Source: Roseiarcus sp963759955
GTDB lineage: Bacteria; Pseudomonadota; Alphaproteobacteria; Rhizobiales; Beijerinckiaceae
Direction: 5' to 3'
Assembly (NCBI GenBank): GCA_963759955.1
Contig: CAVXCA010000099.1
Location: 1-64,000 of the forward strand
Length of the DNA stretch: 64,000 nucleotides
Positions 46,306-55,997 of this stretch are shown here, piece by piece. Within the stretch, counting starts at the first letter, position 1. Each line of letters begins with the position of its first letter. The position numbers were made by a program, and so were the translations under genes. The notes beneath the pieces were generated by a model that ran no database searches, was not told the origin of the DNA, and saw only the letters and a list, made by a program, of their open reading frames with translations.

Positions 46306-47150
46306 GGCGCGAAGCCGACGACGAACAGGCCGGCTTCGTCGGCCGCGCGGGAAACCGCTTGGCGATCGGCGATAAGAACCTGGCCCGCGGCGAGCGCGAC
46401 GCCCTGCAATTGCGCGCGGCGGGCGGCCTCGATCGTCTTCGGGCCCACGGCGGGCATGTCGAGACGCAGGTCCTGATCGCGCTTGGGCGCCTTGACGAAA
46501 ACGCCCGCCGCGCCCTGGAAGCGCAGGCGCCGCAAGGCCCTGAGCTCGGCGACGCGCGCCAGCATCGCGTCGGTGCCTTCGGCCGCTTCGATGGCGATGA
46601 CGCGCCCGTTGGCGACGACGACGCCCTGCCCCGCGTCGAAAGGCGACAGAGCTGCGAGCACAGCCGCGCCGCTGCGCGCGTCGGCTTCGGCCTCGCGCGA
46701 GACGGCGCGCGCGCCGATCGGCCCCATCGGCGCCAACAATTGCGGCGCGATCTCGTGCGCGCCGACGACCCGCAAGCCTTCGCGTTCGAAGATCCCGGCG
46801 ATGCCGACCAGCAGGCGGTTGTCGCCGCCGCGAAACAATTGCGCGAGGTCGGGCGCGCGCTTCAACGCGCCCCAGTCGAGGCGCAGGTCGGCGAATTCCG
46901 GACGGGTCATCGCGCCGACGATCGCGATGTCGGCGGTCGCGCGCTCCTTGAGGGCGGCGAACATCTTGCCGACCTGGCCCATGTGCACCCAGACATGCGC
47001 GAACGCCTCGATCGCCGGATCGGACGAACCGACGACGCCGACGAGGAAAGGCGGGCGGCCGCCCGCCTGCGCGGCGCGCGCGACTTCCAGAGGGAAACCG
47101 CCGCCGCCGCAGAGAATGGCGAGCGGGCGCGTTTCGCCCCGCTCGCTCAA
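46302..47150 (-). CDS. lpxI: UDP-2,3-diacylglucosamine pyrophosphatase LpxI
   Basis: A 282-residue LpxI (formerly DUF1009), which replaces LpxH in alphaproteobacteria and turns UDP-2,3-diacylglucosamine into lipid X. Typical parts are LAILCGGGGFPLEVARAA, HVWVHMGQVGKMFAAL, VGAMTRPEFADLRLDW and the catalytic stretch GTDAMLARVAEL. Translation begins at TTG 47150, overlapping the lpxA stop as TTGA, and its end overlaps lpxB, so all three are coupled. Confidence 0.95.
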   Translation of the reverse strand: MSERGETRPLAILCGGGGFPLEVARAAQAGGRPPFLVGVVGSSDPAIEAFAHVWVHMGQVGKMFAALKERATADIAIVGAMTRPEFADLRLDWGALKRAPDLAQLFRGGDNRLLVGIAGIFEREGLRVVGAHEIAPQLLAPMGPIGARAVSREAEADARSGAAVLAALSPFDAGQGVVVANGRVIAIEAAEGTDAMLARVAELRALRRLRFQGAAGVFVKAPKRDQDLRLDMPAVGPKTIEAARRAQLQGVALAAGQVLIADRQAVSRAADEAGLFVVGFAP

Positions 47151-47986
47151 GCCTCGTCTTCCCGGCCCGCGCGCGGCACGCAGATCGCGCGCTCGCCGCC
47201 CTCACGCAGGAACGCGACGATCTGCTGCACCGCCTCCTGATCGGGAAAGGCCGCGGCGACGTCGTCGGCGCGCTCCTTGAGCGTGCCCTTCGTCGCGAAC
47301 AACTGCTTGTAGGCGCGGCGCAGATCGTGGATCGCCTCGTGGGTAAAGCCGCGGCGCTTCAATCCGACGAAATTGAGCCCGGCGAGCGCGGCGCGATTGC
47401 CGAGCGCGATGCCGAACGGAATGATGTCGTTTTCGACGCCCGCGAGGCCGCCGACGAAGGCGTGCGCGCCGATGCGCACGAACTGATGCGCCGCCGATCC
47501 GCCGCTCAGGATCGCGAAGTCGCCGACCTGGCAATGGCCGGCGAGCATCACGTTGTTGGAGAGGATCACGCTGTCGCCGATGCGGCAATCATGCGCGACA
47601 TGCGCGTTGGCGAGAAAAACGCTGCGCGCGCCGACGATCGTTCGCGAGCCGCCGCCGGCGGTGCCCGGGTTCATCGTCACCCCTTCGCGGATCAGGCAAT
47701 CCTCGCCGATCGTCAGGCTCACGCGCTCGCCGCGATACTTGAGGTCCTGCGGTTCATGGCCAATCGAAGCAAACGGAAAAACGCGCGTGCGCGCGCCGAT
47801 CTCGGTGACGCCGGCCACGCTCACGTGGGAAATCAGACGCACGCCGTCGCCGAGCGTCGCCTCGGGGCCGACGTGGCAAAACGGGCCGACGTGAACGCCC
47901 GCGCCGAGGCGCGCGCCCGGTTCCACGCAAGCGCTGGGATGAACAAAAACGTCGTGCGCCGACACGCTGCTCGCAATCACGCTCAT
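47147..47986 (-). CDS. lpxA: UDP-N-acetylglucosamine acyltransferase
   Basis: A 279-residue left-handed beta-helix acyltransferase that starts lipid A synthesis by placing a hydroxyacyl chain on UDP-GlcNAc. Hexapeptide repeats run through the first 190 residues, with the catalytic His in NAHVAHDCRIG and the conserved NRAALAGLNFVGLKRRGF near the end of the helix. ATG 47986 overlaps the fabZ stop as ATGA; the open frame to 48064 is not needed. Confidence 0.96.
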   Translation of the reverse strand: MSVIASSVSAHDVFVHPSACVEPGARLGAGVHVGPFCHVGPEATLGDGVRLISHVSVAGVTEIGARTRVFPFASIGHEPQDLKYRGERVSLTIGEDCLIREGVTMNPGTAGGGSRTIVGARSVFLANAHVAHDCRIGDSVILSNNVMLAGHCQVGDFAILSGGSAAHQFVRIGAHAFVGGLAGVENDIIPFGIALGNRAALAGLNFVGLKRRGFTHEAIHDLRRAYKQLFATKGTLKERADDVAAAFPDQEAVQQIVAFLREGGERAICVPRAGREDEA

Positions 47987-48447
47987 TCGTCCACCAACAT
48001 CGCAGAAACCTCGGCCTCGCAGGCCAGCGCGCCGTCGACCCTCGCCTCGCCGCGGAACCACCACATGTTGCGGCGCTTGGCGACGCGCGTCATGTGGAAC
48101 TTGACCTGATCGCCTGGACGGACGGGCTTGCGGAACTTGGCCTTATCGACCGTCATGAGATAGACGAGGCTCGGTTTCGATCCGGCCGGCCGGCTCGCCA
48201 CGCAGAGAGCGCCTGCGGTCTGCGCCATGCCTTCGATCAGCAGAACGCCCGGCATCACCGGCTGCCCGGGGAAATGACCTTGGAAATGCGGCTCGTTGAA
48301 CGTCACGTTCTTGATCCCGACGCCGTATTCGTCGCCGCGCGCCTCGACGATGCGATCGACCAGCAAGAAGGGATAGCGATGCGGCAAAAGGGCGAGCAGC
48401 CGCTGGATATCGTAACTTTCAAACGTTCGCCCGGTCGCATCGTTCAT
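47983..48447 (-). CDS. fabZ: 3-hydroxyacyl-ACP dehydratase FabZ
   Basis: A 154-residue hot-dog fold dehydratase of fatty acid synthesis. The catalytic His lies in LLPHRYPFLLVDRI and the Glu in PGVLLIEGMAQTAGAL; the FNEPHFQGHFPGQPVMPG stretch is typical. A strong AGGAGGGG site is just before ATG 48447. FabZ competes with LpxA and LpxD for 3-hydroxyacyl-ACP, which fits its place between their genes. Confidence 0.97.
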   Translation of the reverse strand: MNDATGRTFESYDIQRLLALLPHRYPFLLVDRIVEARGDEYGVGIKNVTFNEPHFQGHFPGQPVMPGVLLIEGMAQTAGALCVASRPAGSKPSLVYLMTVDKAKFRKPVRPGDQVKFHMTRVAKRRNMWWFRGEARVDGALACEAEVSAMLVDE

Positions 48448-48632
48448 TAGCCCCTCCTTTCGCGTCCGCGCAGGGGCCATGCCCGGTCCCCGCCCCGACG
48501 TCAAGCCTCGGCCCCGCGTTTGCTCTCTGCGGGAGCATCCGCAACATGCGGGAACCGGCTTTTCCTGGAAAAGAGACGCGCTCCGCTCAGAACTTCGCGC
48601 GACGCCCGGCTTCCGCTTGGACGAGGGCCGCC

Positions 48633-49691
48633 CTAACTCCCGCCGGGCTCGCGAGCGCCGGCGCGGCCCGCCAATTTCTTGACGGCCGCCACTTCGCGGA
48701 AGAACTGGCGCAGAGGGCCCGCCGGCGCGCCGCCCCATCGCTCGCCCGCCGGGACGTCGTTCATGACGCCGGCATGCGCGGCGATCTGCGCGCCGGCGCC
48801 GATATGGATATGGCCAGCCAGACCCGCCTGGCCGCCGAGCGCGACGAAGTCGTCGATCACCGTCGAACCGGAAACGCCGGCCTGCCCGCACAGCACACAA
48901 TGGCGGCCGACGACGACGTTGTGGGCGATCTGCACGAGGTTGTCGATCTTGGTCCCCTCGCCGATGATGGTGTCGCGGTTGGCGCCACGATCGATCGTCG
49001 ATCCGGCGCCGATTTCGACGTCGTCCTGGATGATCACGCGGCCGATCTGCGGCACCTTGAGATGGCCGCGCGGCCCCATCGCGAAGCCGAAACCGTCCTG
49101 GCCGATGTGCGCGCCGGGATGGATGATCACACGATCGCCGATCAGCGCGCAGGCGATGGTCGATTGCGCGCCCACGACGCTGTCGCGCCCTATACGCACC
49201 TCAGGGCCGATCACGGCGTTCGGGCCGATTAGGGCGCCCGCGCCGATCTCGGCGCCGGGCCCGATCACCGCGCCGGGGTCGACGATCACCCCGGCCTCGA
49301 GCCGCGCCGCCGAATGGACGAAAGCGGCGGGCGAAACACCGACCTCGCCGAAGATCGAGCGCGGCCGGACCGCCTGCGGGTAAAGCCGCGCCATCACTTC
49401 GGCCATCGCGCGATAGGGCTGCGCGGTCGTCAATACGGCGCAGCCGGCCGGCGCCTGCGCGGCGTAGCGCGGCGCGACCAGCACCGCGGCGGCGCGGGTC
49501 GCCTTGAAATCGTCGAGGTAACGCGGATTGTCGAGGAACGCGAGATCGTCGGGCCCGGCCTCGTCGAGCGCGGCCACGTCGCGAACGATTCGGCCCGCGT
49601 CGGCGCCTTCGCTCAGCGTGGCGCCGGTCCATTGGGCAACCTCGCCGAGCGTCGGCGCGGCCGCCAGCGGGAAAAAGCCGATTTTCGCCAA
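48633..49691 (-). CDS. lpxD: UDP-3-O-acylglucosamine N-acyltransferase
   Basis: A 352-residue LpxD, the third step of lipid A synthesis. An N-terminal uridine-binding domain (LGEVAQWTGATL to YRAMAEVMARLY) is followed by a hexapeptide beta-helix with HPGAHIGQDGFGFA and the catalytic His in QIAHNVVVGRHCVLCGQ. No ATG fits the family start. TTG 49691 gives MAKIGFFPLAAA and the expected length; ATG 49790 would add 33 residues of unlikely sequence across the bamA terminator. A 185-base gap separates it from fabZ. Confidence 0.93.
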   Translation of the reverse strand: MAKIGFFPLAAAPTLGEVAQWTGATLSEGADAGRIVRDVAALDEAGPDDLAFLDNPRYLDDFKATRAAAVLVAPRYAAQAPAGCAVLTTAQPYRAMAEVMARLYPQAVRPRSIFGEVGVSPAAFVHSAARLEAGVIVDPGAVIGPGAEIGAGALIGPNAVIGPEVRIGRDSVVGAQSTIACALIGDRVIIHPGAHIGQDGFGFAMGPRGHLKVPQIGRVIIQDDVEIGAGSTIDRGANRDTIIGEGTKIDNLVQIAHNVVVGRHCVLCGQAGVSGSTVIDDFVALGGQAGLAGHIHIGAGAQIAAHAGVMNDVPAGERWGGAPAGPLRQFFREVAAVKKLAGRAGAREPGGS

Positions 49692-49800
49692 GGCCGGATT
49701 TCTCTTCAGCTGGAGGTCTCTAGATCGAGAGCCGCCCCTTCCTCCCTCGCGGCGGAACGGGCGCCATTCAAATCCATCGACGCAGCCCACCTAGCTAAGG

Positions 49801-49829
49801 AAAAGGCGCGCCAGGAAGCCTGGCGCGCC
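49801..49829 (-). terminator. Intrinsic terminator of bamA
   Basis: Read on the minus strand, GGCGCGCCAGG and CCTGGCGCGCC form a perfect eleven-base stem around CTT, followed by TTTTCC. It lies 28 bases after the bamA stop and would split bamA from the lpxD unit. Confidence 0.9.
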
Positions 49830-49856
49830 GGAATGCGATCGATGGACCTTACTTCG

Positions 49857-52370
49857 TTAGAATTGCGCGCCGCCGGTGAAGTTGAAGGCCTGGAGCTGGT
49901 CATACTTGCCCTTGGTGATCGCGTAGGCGTAGTCGACGCGGATCGGCCCGAGCGGCGACGCCCAGATCAAACTCGCGCCCACCGAGGAGCGGATCGTGCG
50001 CTCGTCGTCGACGTTCAGGCAGCTCTGCTGAGTATAGAGGCCGCCCTGAGTCTTGACCTCCGCCGGCGTCAAGCAGGACGTATAACCGAGCAACGACGAG
50101 AAGTTGGTCTGCCCCTGATAGCCGAACAGCGTTCCCGCATCGGCGAAGATTGCGCCCTTCAGCCCGATTTCCTTAGGCAACCCGAAGATTGGGAACTGCA
50201 TTTCTGCGGTGCCGCCGAAATAGGTGGTGCCGCCGAGGCCGTTCGCCGCGATGTTGTTGGGGTCGGAAATGTCGCGCGGGCCGAGGCCGCCCGGAGCGAA
50301 GCCGCGCACCAGGGTCGGGCCGAGGTTGAAGTTGTCGAGCAGCGGCAGCGGCCCGCCGCCGATTTCGTTGATCTGGCCACCCTGCAGCCTGAGGAAGCCG
50401 GTGAGATCGTCGGTCAGCGGATAGTAATACTTGCCGTCGAAGGTCTCGCGCACGAACTTCGACTGGCCGCCGAGGCCGGCGACGTCCTGATGGAAGTTCA
50501 AATAGGCGCCGCTGGTGGGGTTCTTGCGATCGTCGATGCTGTCCCAGACTAAGGAATAGCCGACCAGCGAGGTCGTCATCGCCCCCATCGCCGCCGCCTG
50601 CTTGATCGCCACCGACGCTTCGCCGTTGGTCAAGCAATTGTTCGTCAGCGTGGGCACCGTCGGAATCCCTCCGGGAGGAGTCCACGTTGCAGGGGGAGCA
50701 GGGTTGCCAGGAGATCCCGCCGACGTGCAATCGTCGTACGGCTGCGAACTCGAATTCGGAATACTGATCTGCGACTGGTAGATCGAATAGTTCGGCTGGA
50801 AGGTGAACTCATCGGTGACGGGGATGCCCAAGCGAAGGTTCACGCCCGTTGACCAGGTATTATAGAGCGCCCACTGATTCTGGTCCTGCTCCTTGTGGAA
50901 CAGGTCGAAACCGGCCGCCAGCCGCTGGTCGAGGAAGTAGGGTTCGGTGAAGTCGACGCCCCAGCCGCGGCTGTATTGGCCTTCGGAGGCGCTGACCTTC
51001 ACATATTGGCCGCGGCCGAGGAAATTGGTTTCCGTGAACGCGACCTCGGCGAGGGCGCCCGCGGTGGTCGAGTAGCCGCCGCTGACGCTCACCGAGCCGG
51101 TCGGCTGGTCCTCGACCTCGACGGTCACGATCACCCGGTCGGGCGTCGAGCCCGGCCGCGTCGCAATATGCACCTTCTTGAAATAACCGAGCCGGTTCAG
51201 ACGGCGTTCGCCGCGTTCCACCAAGGCGTGGTTGTAGGGGTCGCCTTCGCCGATGTCGAATTCGCGGCGAATCACGTAATCGCGCGTGCGGCTGTTGCCG
51301 ACGACGTCGATGCGTTCGATATAAACCTTCGGGCCCTCGTCGACGGTGAAGGCGAGCGCGATCTGGTGCGTCGCGTCGTTGCGTTCGCCGTGCGGGCGCA
51401 CGTCGGCGAAAGCGTAGCCCTGCCGCGCCATTTCTCGCGTGATCGAATCGACCGCCTTCTCGACGGCGCTCGCGTTGTAGACGTCGCCCGGGTGCAGCGT
51501 GATGAACTGATCGAGCGAATGGCTGTCGACCTTGGCGACGTGCGAAGTCACCGCCGCGCCGGACACGTGATATTGCGGGCCTTCGTCCACCGTGATCGTG
51601 ATGACGTAGCCAGCCGGGTTGTCCTGATAGGCGACGTCGGTGTTGGTAATGCGGAAGTCCGCGTAGCCGTTCTTCATGTAATACTTGCGGATCGCCTCTT
51701 CGTCGGTAGCGAGGCGATCGGGGTCGTAGACGTCGCTGGTCTTGAGCCACGACAAATAATTCATCTCGGTCGTCTGCATCAGACCGAGCAGGCGATAGTC
51801 CGAAACGGCGTGGTTGCCGACGAATTTGATATCGCGGACGCCGGTCTTGTCGCCTTCGTCGACCGTGAAGACCAGATCGACGCGCCCGTTGGGCAGTTGC
51901 ACTAGGCGATAGCTGACCTTCGTAGCGTTGCGGCCGATCTTCTTATAGGCGTCCTTGATGCGCTGGACGTCGGCCTGGGCCTTCGCTTCGTCGAAGCCGG
52001 AGTGCGCCTTGGACTGAACTTCGACCGCAAGCTGCTCGCTCTTGAGCGTTTTGCCGCCCTCGAACGCCACACGATTGATGATCTGCGAGGTCTCGACCAC
52101 GGTGACGATCACCTGGCCGCCGACGATCTTCGCGTTCACCTTCGAGAACATGCCCGTCGCCGAGAGATCCGCGACGGCGCGATTGACGCTCGCCTGGTCC
52201 GTGCCCGAGAAATAAGAACGAATCGTGGCCGCGTCGACGCGACTCCCGCCCTGGACGACGATGTTTTGTGAGGAAACCTGCGCCGCCGCCGGCGCGCAAA
52301 CCGAAACGCCGCTCCAGGCCAGCACAATCGCGAACAGGAGCGCGTTAAAAAATCCACGAAACAAATGCAT
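49857..52370 (-). CDS. bamA: Outer membrane protein assembly factor BamA
   Basis: An 837-residue Omp85 protein, the core of the complex that folds beta-barrel proteins into the outer membrane. It has a signal peptide (FFNALLFAIVLAWSG.. ending PAAAQ), five POTRA domains to about residue 420, and a barrel with the lid-loop motif VRGF in PTLVRGFAPGG, ending in aromatic GGAQF. An extracellular loop insert (about residues 590-650) is Pro, Thr and Gly rich with two Cys. ATG 52370 is preceded by an inverted repeat (TTGGCTCG/CGAGCCAA) and only a weak ribosome site. It is downstream of rseP on the same strand. Confidence 0.97.
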   Translation of the reverse strand: MHLFRGFFNALLFAIVLAWSGVSVCAPAAAQVSSQNIVVQGGSRVDAATIRSYFSGTDQASVNRAVADLSATGMFSKVNAKIVGGQVIVTVVETSQIINRVAFEGGKTLKSEQLAVEVQSKAHSGFDEAKAQADVQRIKDAYKKIGRNATKVSYRLVQLPNGRVDLVFTVDEGDKTGVRDIKFVGNHAVSDYRLLGLMQTTEMNYLSWLKTSDVYDPDRLATDEEAIRKYYMKNGYADFRITNTDVAYQDNPAGYVITITVDEGPQYHVSGAAVTSHVAKVDSHSLDQFITLHPGDVYNASAVEKAVDSITREMARQGYAFADVRPHGERNDATHQIALAFTVDEGPKVYIERIDVVGNSRTRDYVIRREFDIGEGDPYNHALVERGERRLNRLGYFKKVHIATRPGSTPDRVIVTVEVEDQPTGSVSVSGGYSTTAGALAEVAFTETNFLGRGQYVKVSASEGQYSRGWGVDFTEPYFLDQRLAAGFDLFHKEQDQNQWALYNTWSTGVNLRLGIPVTDEFTFQPNYSIYQSQISIPNSSSQPYDDCTSAGSPGNPAPPATWTPPGGIPTVPTLTNNCLTNGEASVAIKQAAAMGAMTTSLVGYSLVWDSIDDRKNPTSGAYLNFHQDVAGLGGQSKFVRETFDGKYYYPLTDDLTGFLRLQGGQINEIGGGPLPLLDNFNLGPTLVRGFAPGGLGPRDISDPNNIAANGLGGTTYFGGTAEMQFPIFGLPKEIGLKGAIFADAGTLFGYQGQTNFSSLLGYTSCLTPAEVKTQGGLYTQQSCLNVDDERTIRSSVGASLIWASPLGPIRVDYAYAITKGKYDQLQAFNFTGGAQF

Positions 52371-52621
52371 TTGGCTCGTCGTCCCCGTTTCGCAACCGAG
52401 CCAAACGGCCCCGGTCTCTAGCGCCCGCGCCTTACGGCGCGTCACGCATTTTGGCCGATCCGCGCCTCCCGTCGAAGCCGGCGCGTTCACCCGCCGCGGG
52501 GCGAGCAAATCCTTAATTCGCTTTTACCCGTTTTGGCTGGCCATGCAACCTCGAATTCGTCGCACCCCGATCAATTCGCTAGAGCGTTGCCCGCGCGCCA
52601 CGATTCATGGTCGACCAAGGA

Positions 52622-53773
52622 TTAATTGCCGCCGCCGATGAGCCGGAAAATGTCGTGCGAAGTGGTGAAGATCACCAGCAGCGCGACAAAGGCGATGCCG
52701 ACCCGCAGGCCGATCTCCTGAACGCGCTCGCTCAACGGACGGCCCCGCACGGCTTCGAGGGCGAAATACAGGAGATGGCCGCCGTCGAGCAGGGGAATCG
52801 GCAGCAGATTCATCAGGCCGACCGAAACCGAAAACAACGCGGCGAGACTGAACAATTCCATGGGGTCGATTTTCGCCATTTCGCCGGCGATCTGCGAGAC
52901 TGCGATCGGTCCGGAAAGGCTGTCGGCCGATTCGCGCCCCGCGAACAGCCCGCCGACATAGGCGCCCGTCGCCTTGACGATGAACCAGACTTGCTCGCCG
53001 CCCCAGACGGCGCAGGTCGGCGCCGCGCAACGTTCGAACTTCCTGTCGGCGGGATCGCGCGAGGACGCGAGCCCGAGATGTCCCATCCGGCGCTTGCCGA
53101 GCGGACCCTGATCGACCACGGCGATCTCGGGCGTCGCGGTCAGCTTCACCTCGTGGCCCGCGCGATCGACGACGAACGACATCGGCAGCCCGGTGCTCAG
53201 CATCGTCGCCTGCTGCAAGTCCTGGAACGTCTCGACCGGCGCGCCGTCGATCGACTTGACGACATCGCCCGCCTCAAACCCCGCTTGCGCCGCTGCCGAC
53301 CCGGCTTCGACGGCGCCGATCCGCGCGCTGTGCTCGACCCTGCCGAAAGCCATGAAGAGCGCGGTGAAAATGACGAAAGCGAGAACGAAGTTGGCGATCG
53401 GCCCGGCGGCGACGATCGCGGCGCGATTGCGCAACGGCTGGCCGGCCAGGGTGTGTGTGCGCTCGTCCGGCGACATCGCCTCCACGCCCGCGAGGTCCGG
53501 CGCGCTCGCGGCGTTGGCGTCGCCATAGAACTTTACGTAGCCGCCCAAGGGGAAGGCGGCGACCCGCCAGCGCGTGCCCAATTTGTCGACGCGGGCGTAC
53601 AGTTCGGGACCGAAGCCGAGCGAGAACGCCTCGATTTTCACCCCGGACCAGCGTCCGACGAGGTAATGGCCGAGTTCATGAAAGAAAACGATAACGCTCA
53701 TGATGAAGATGAACGGCAGAATGTACCAGCCCATCCAGTCGATGGCCGCGTGCAACTCGTTCAACAGCGCCAT
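52622..53773 (-). CDS. rseP: Site-2 protease RseP (RIP metalloprotease)
   Basis: A 383-residue intramembrane zinc protease that cuts anti-sigma factors or remnant signal peptides in envelope stress. The zinc motif HELGH is at residues 32-36, a PDZ domain is in the middle (VEAGSAAAQAGFEAGDVVKSIDG), and the second metal-binding motif is NLLPIPLLDGGHLLYF. About four helices. It stands between dxr and bamA, its usual place. Confidence 0.96.
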   Translation of the reverse strand: MALLNELHAAIDWMGWYILPFIFIMSVIVFFHELGHYLVGRWSGVKIEAFSLGFGPELYARVDKLGTRWRVAAFPLGGYVKFYGDANAASAPDLAGVEAMSPDERTHTLAGQPLRNRAAIVAAGPIANFVLAFVIFTALFMAFGRVEHSARIGAVEAGSAAAQAGFEAGDVVKSIDGAPVETFQDLQQATMLSTGLPMSFVVDRAGHEVKLTATPEIAVVDQGPLGKRRMGHLGLASSRDPADRKFERCAAPTCAVWGGEQVWFIVKATGAYVGGLFAGRESADSLSGPIAVSQIAGEMAKIDPMELFSLAALFSVSVGLMNLLPIPLLDGGHLLYFALEAVRGRPLSERVQEIGLRVGIAFVALLVIFTTSHDIFRLIGGGN

Positions 53774-53860
53774 GATCTAGCCTCCGCCGCCGGCCGGGAG
53801 CGCGATGCGCGCTCTTGCTGGGTTGGTTACCAATTCGTTTACAATGACGTAAAGGCGGAA

Positions 53861-55093
53861 TTACGCCAAGAGGGCCAGCGCCCTATCTCGCGCGATATGG
53901 TGAATCGCCAGCGCCTGCGCAACCGTCGTCGGCGCGGGCGTCTCGCCGGCGGCGCGCATCGCCTCGAGGGTGCGCTCCACGATGCGGGAAAGCGCGTCGA
54001 ACCCGATGCGCCCGGCGAGAAACGCCGCAACGGCGATCTCGTTGGCCGCGTTGAGCGCCGTCGGCGCGCCGCCCCCCTCGCGCAGCGCCTCGATCGCCAA
54101 TCCAAGAGCGGGAAAGCGGGCGACATCCGCCTGCTCGAAGGTCAGCGCGCCCAGCGCGGCCAGATCCGGCGCCCTCGCGCCCGAGGCGATTCGTTCGGGA
54201 TAGGCCAGACAATGCGCGATCGGCGTTCGCATGTCCGGCGAGGCCAGGCCGGCGATCAGCGATCCATCAGCGAAAGCGATGAGGCCGTGGACGATCGACT
54301 GCGGATGGACGACCACCGCCAGCCGCTCCGCGGGAACGCCGAAAAGATGATGTGCCTCAATGAGTTCTAGGCCTTTGTTCATCAAGCTCGCGGAATCGAT
54401 GGTGACCTTGGGGCCCATCGCCCAGTTGGGATGGGCGAGCGCCTCGGCGCGCGTCGCGCTTGCGATGCGCTCGGCGCTCCATTGCCGAAATGGGCCGCCC
54501 GAGGCGGTGATCGTCATCTTGACGATCGTCGCGGGATCGCGCCCGCCCATCGCCTGAAAAATCGCGTTGTGTTCCGAATCCATCGGCAGCAGGCGCGCGC
54601 CGGAGCGGCGCGCCGCCGCCATCACCGCCTCGCCGGCGCACACCAGCGTTTCCTTGTTGGCGAGCGCGACGGCGCGACCCGCGGAAATCGCGGCGTAGGT
54701 CGGAGCGAGCCCAGCCGCGCCGACGATCGCCGAAACGACGAGATCGGCCTCCCGAAGCGCCGCTTCGACCACCGCCTCGGGTCCGGCGGCGACTTCGACG
54801 CCACTGGCCCCGACCCCTTCCTTGAGATCCGCATAGCCTGCAGGATCGGCGATCGCGGCGAACGATGCGCCGAACTCCAGCGCCGCGCGCGCGAGCGCCG
54901 CGCCGTCGCGACCGCCCGCCACGGCGACGACGGCGAAGCGCCCTGCCGCCTCGGCGACGACTTGCGCGCAGGAGCGTCCGATCGAACCGGTCGCGCCGAG
55001 AATCGCCAGACGCTTGGGCGCAAGCGCGCCGATCGGCGTCGCGGCGAAGCCGACGCCGCGTTCGACCCTGGGCGGAGCGAAAGAATGCGTCAC
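53861..55093 (-). CDS. dxr: 1-deoxy-D-xylulose 5-phosphate reductoisomerase
   Basis: A 410-residue Dxr (IspC), the committed step of the MEP isoprenoid pathway, NADPH and metal dependent. The cofactor motif is ILGATGSIGRSC; the metal and substrate sites lie in LLPMDSEHNAIFQ and TASGGPFRQW, with NWAMGPKVTIDSASLMNKGLE downstream (split motif). Translation starts at GTG 55093, four bases after the cdsA stop. The first about 25 residues are extra compared with other Dxr proteins. Confidence 0.96.
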   Translation of the reverse strand: MTHSFAPPRVERGVGFAATPIGALAPKRLAILGATGSIGRSCAQVVAEAAGRFAVVAVAGGRDGAALARAALEFGASFAAIADPAGYADLKEGVGASGVEVAAGPEAVVEAALREADLVVSAIVGAAGLAPTYAAISAGRAVALANKETLVCAGEAVMAAARRSGARLLPMDSEHNAIFQAMGGRDPATIVKMTITASGGPFRQWSAERIASATRAEALAHPNWAMGPKVTIDSASLMNKGLELIEAHHLFGVPAERLAVVVHPQSIVHGLIAFADGSLIAGLASPDMRTPIAHCLAYPERIASGARAPDLAALGALTFEQADVARFPALGLAIEALREGGGAPTALNAANEIAVAAFLAGRIGFDALSRIVERTLEAMRAAGETPAPTTVAQALAIHHIARDRALALLA

Positions 55094-55097
55094 GCTT

Positions 55098-55988
55098 TCA
55101 CCATTGAAAAAGACCGCCTGCGATCCAATCGCCGCTCGAGCGAGCCCAGGCGACCAACGCCGCGAAGGTCGCCGCGGCGACGAACCCGTCGAGGCGATCC
55201 ATCATGCCGCCGTGGCCGGGAATGAGATGGCTGGAATCCTTCGCGCCGAACCGTCGTTTGATCGCGGATTCGAAGAGATCGCCCAACTCCTCGACGATTG
55301 CGGCGGCCAGACCGAGAAGCAGAATGGGAATGAGGCGCGCGCCCGAAGGCGCGACGAAGAGGCCGACGACGGCGCCGAGGAGCGCGCCCATCGCCGCGCC
55401 GATGACGGCGCCGGACCAGGTCTTGCCCGGGGAAACGCGCGGCCACAGTTTCGGGCCGCCGACCAGCCGGCCGCCGAAATACGCCATGATGTCCGCGCCC
55501 CAGACGACCGCGAACAACCACAGGATCGCGGCCAGGCCATAAGTGGGGCTCCCGCGCAGCAAGACCGGGCTCGCCACGATCGCGCCGGCGTAGACGACGC
55601 CGGCGCCCGACCAGAATCGCGCTCTCGGATCGGCGCCCGTGATCAATCCGGTAAGGACCGCGCCCAGAGCGAGCGCGGCGAGCGCGCTCTTCGCCGAGCC
55701 GTGCAAAGCGAAAGGGGAAACCGCGAGAAGCGTCAGCGCGCCCACGCCGAGCCGCGCCAGAAGCCGCTCGCCGCCGATCAGCTTCTGCCATTCCCACAAC
55801 ACCAGCGCCGCGGCGGCGAACCAGAACGCCAGAAACGAAAAGCCGCCCGCCCACGCCACGGTCAAGGCGGCGGCCATCAAGGTCACGCCGACCGCGGCGC
55901 GCAGCGGCAAGTCGGCGCCGACCTTGTTCTGCAGACCTCCCGAAGCCGCCGCCCCGCTCTTGGTCGCCTCTTGCGCGGGGTCAGGCAT
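55098..55988 (-). CDS. cdsA: Phosphatidate cytidylyltransferase
   Basis: A 296-residue inner-membrane enzyme making CDP-diacylglycerol from CTP and phosphatidate. The signature SAIKRRFGAKDSSHLIPGHG with the following GMMDRLDG is near the C-terminus, and eight or so helices are present. It lies between uppS (9 bases) and dxr (4 bases) in the usual order. Confidence 0.96.
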   Translation of the reverse strand: MPDPAQEATKSGAAASGGLQNKVGADLPLRAAVGVTLMAAALTVAWAGGFSFLAFWFAAAALVLWEWQKLIGGERLLARLGVGALTLLAVSPFALHGSAKSALAALALGAVLTGLITGADPRARFWSGAGVVYAGAIVASPVLLRGSPTYGLAAILWLFAVVWGADIMAYFGGRLVGGPKLWPRVSPGKTWSGAVIGAAMGALLGAVVGLFVAPSGARLIPILLLGLAAAIVEELGDLFESAIKRRFGAKDSSHLIPGHGGMMDRLDGFVAAATFAALVAWARSSGDWIAGGLFQW

Positions 55989-55997
55989 CGCGCGTCC

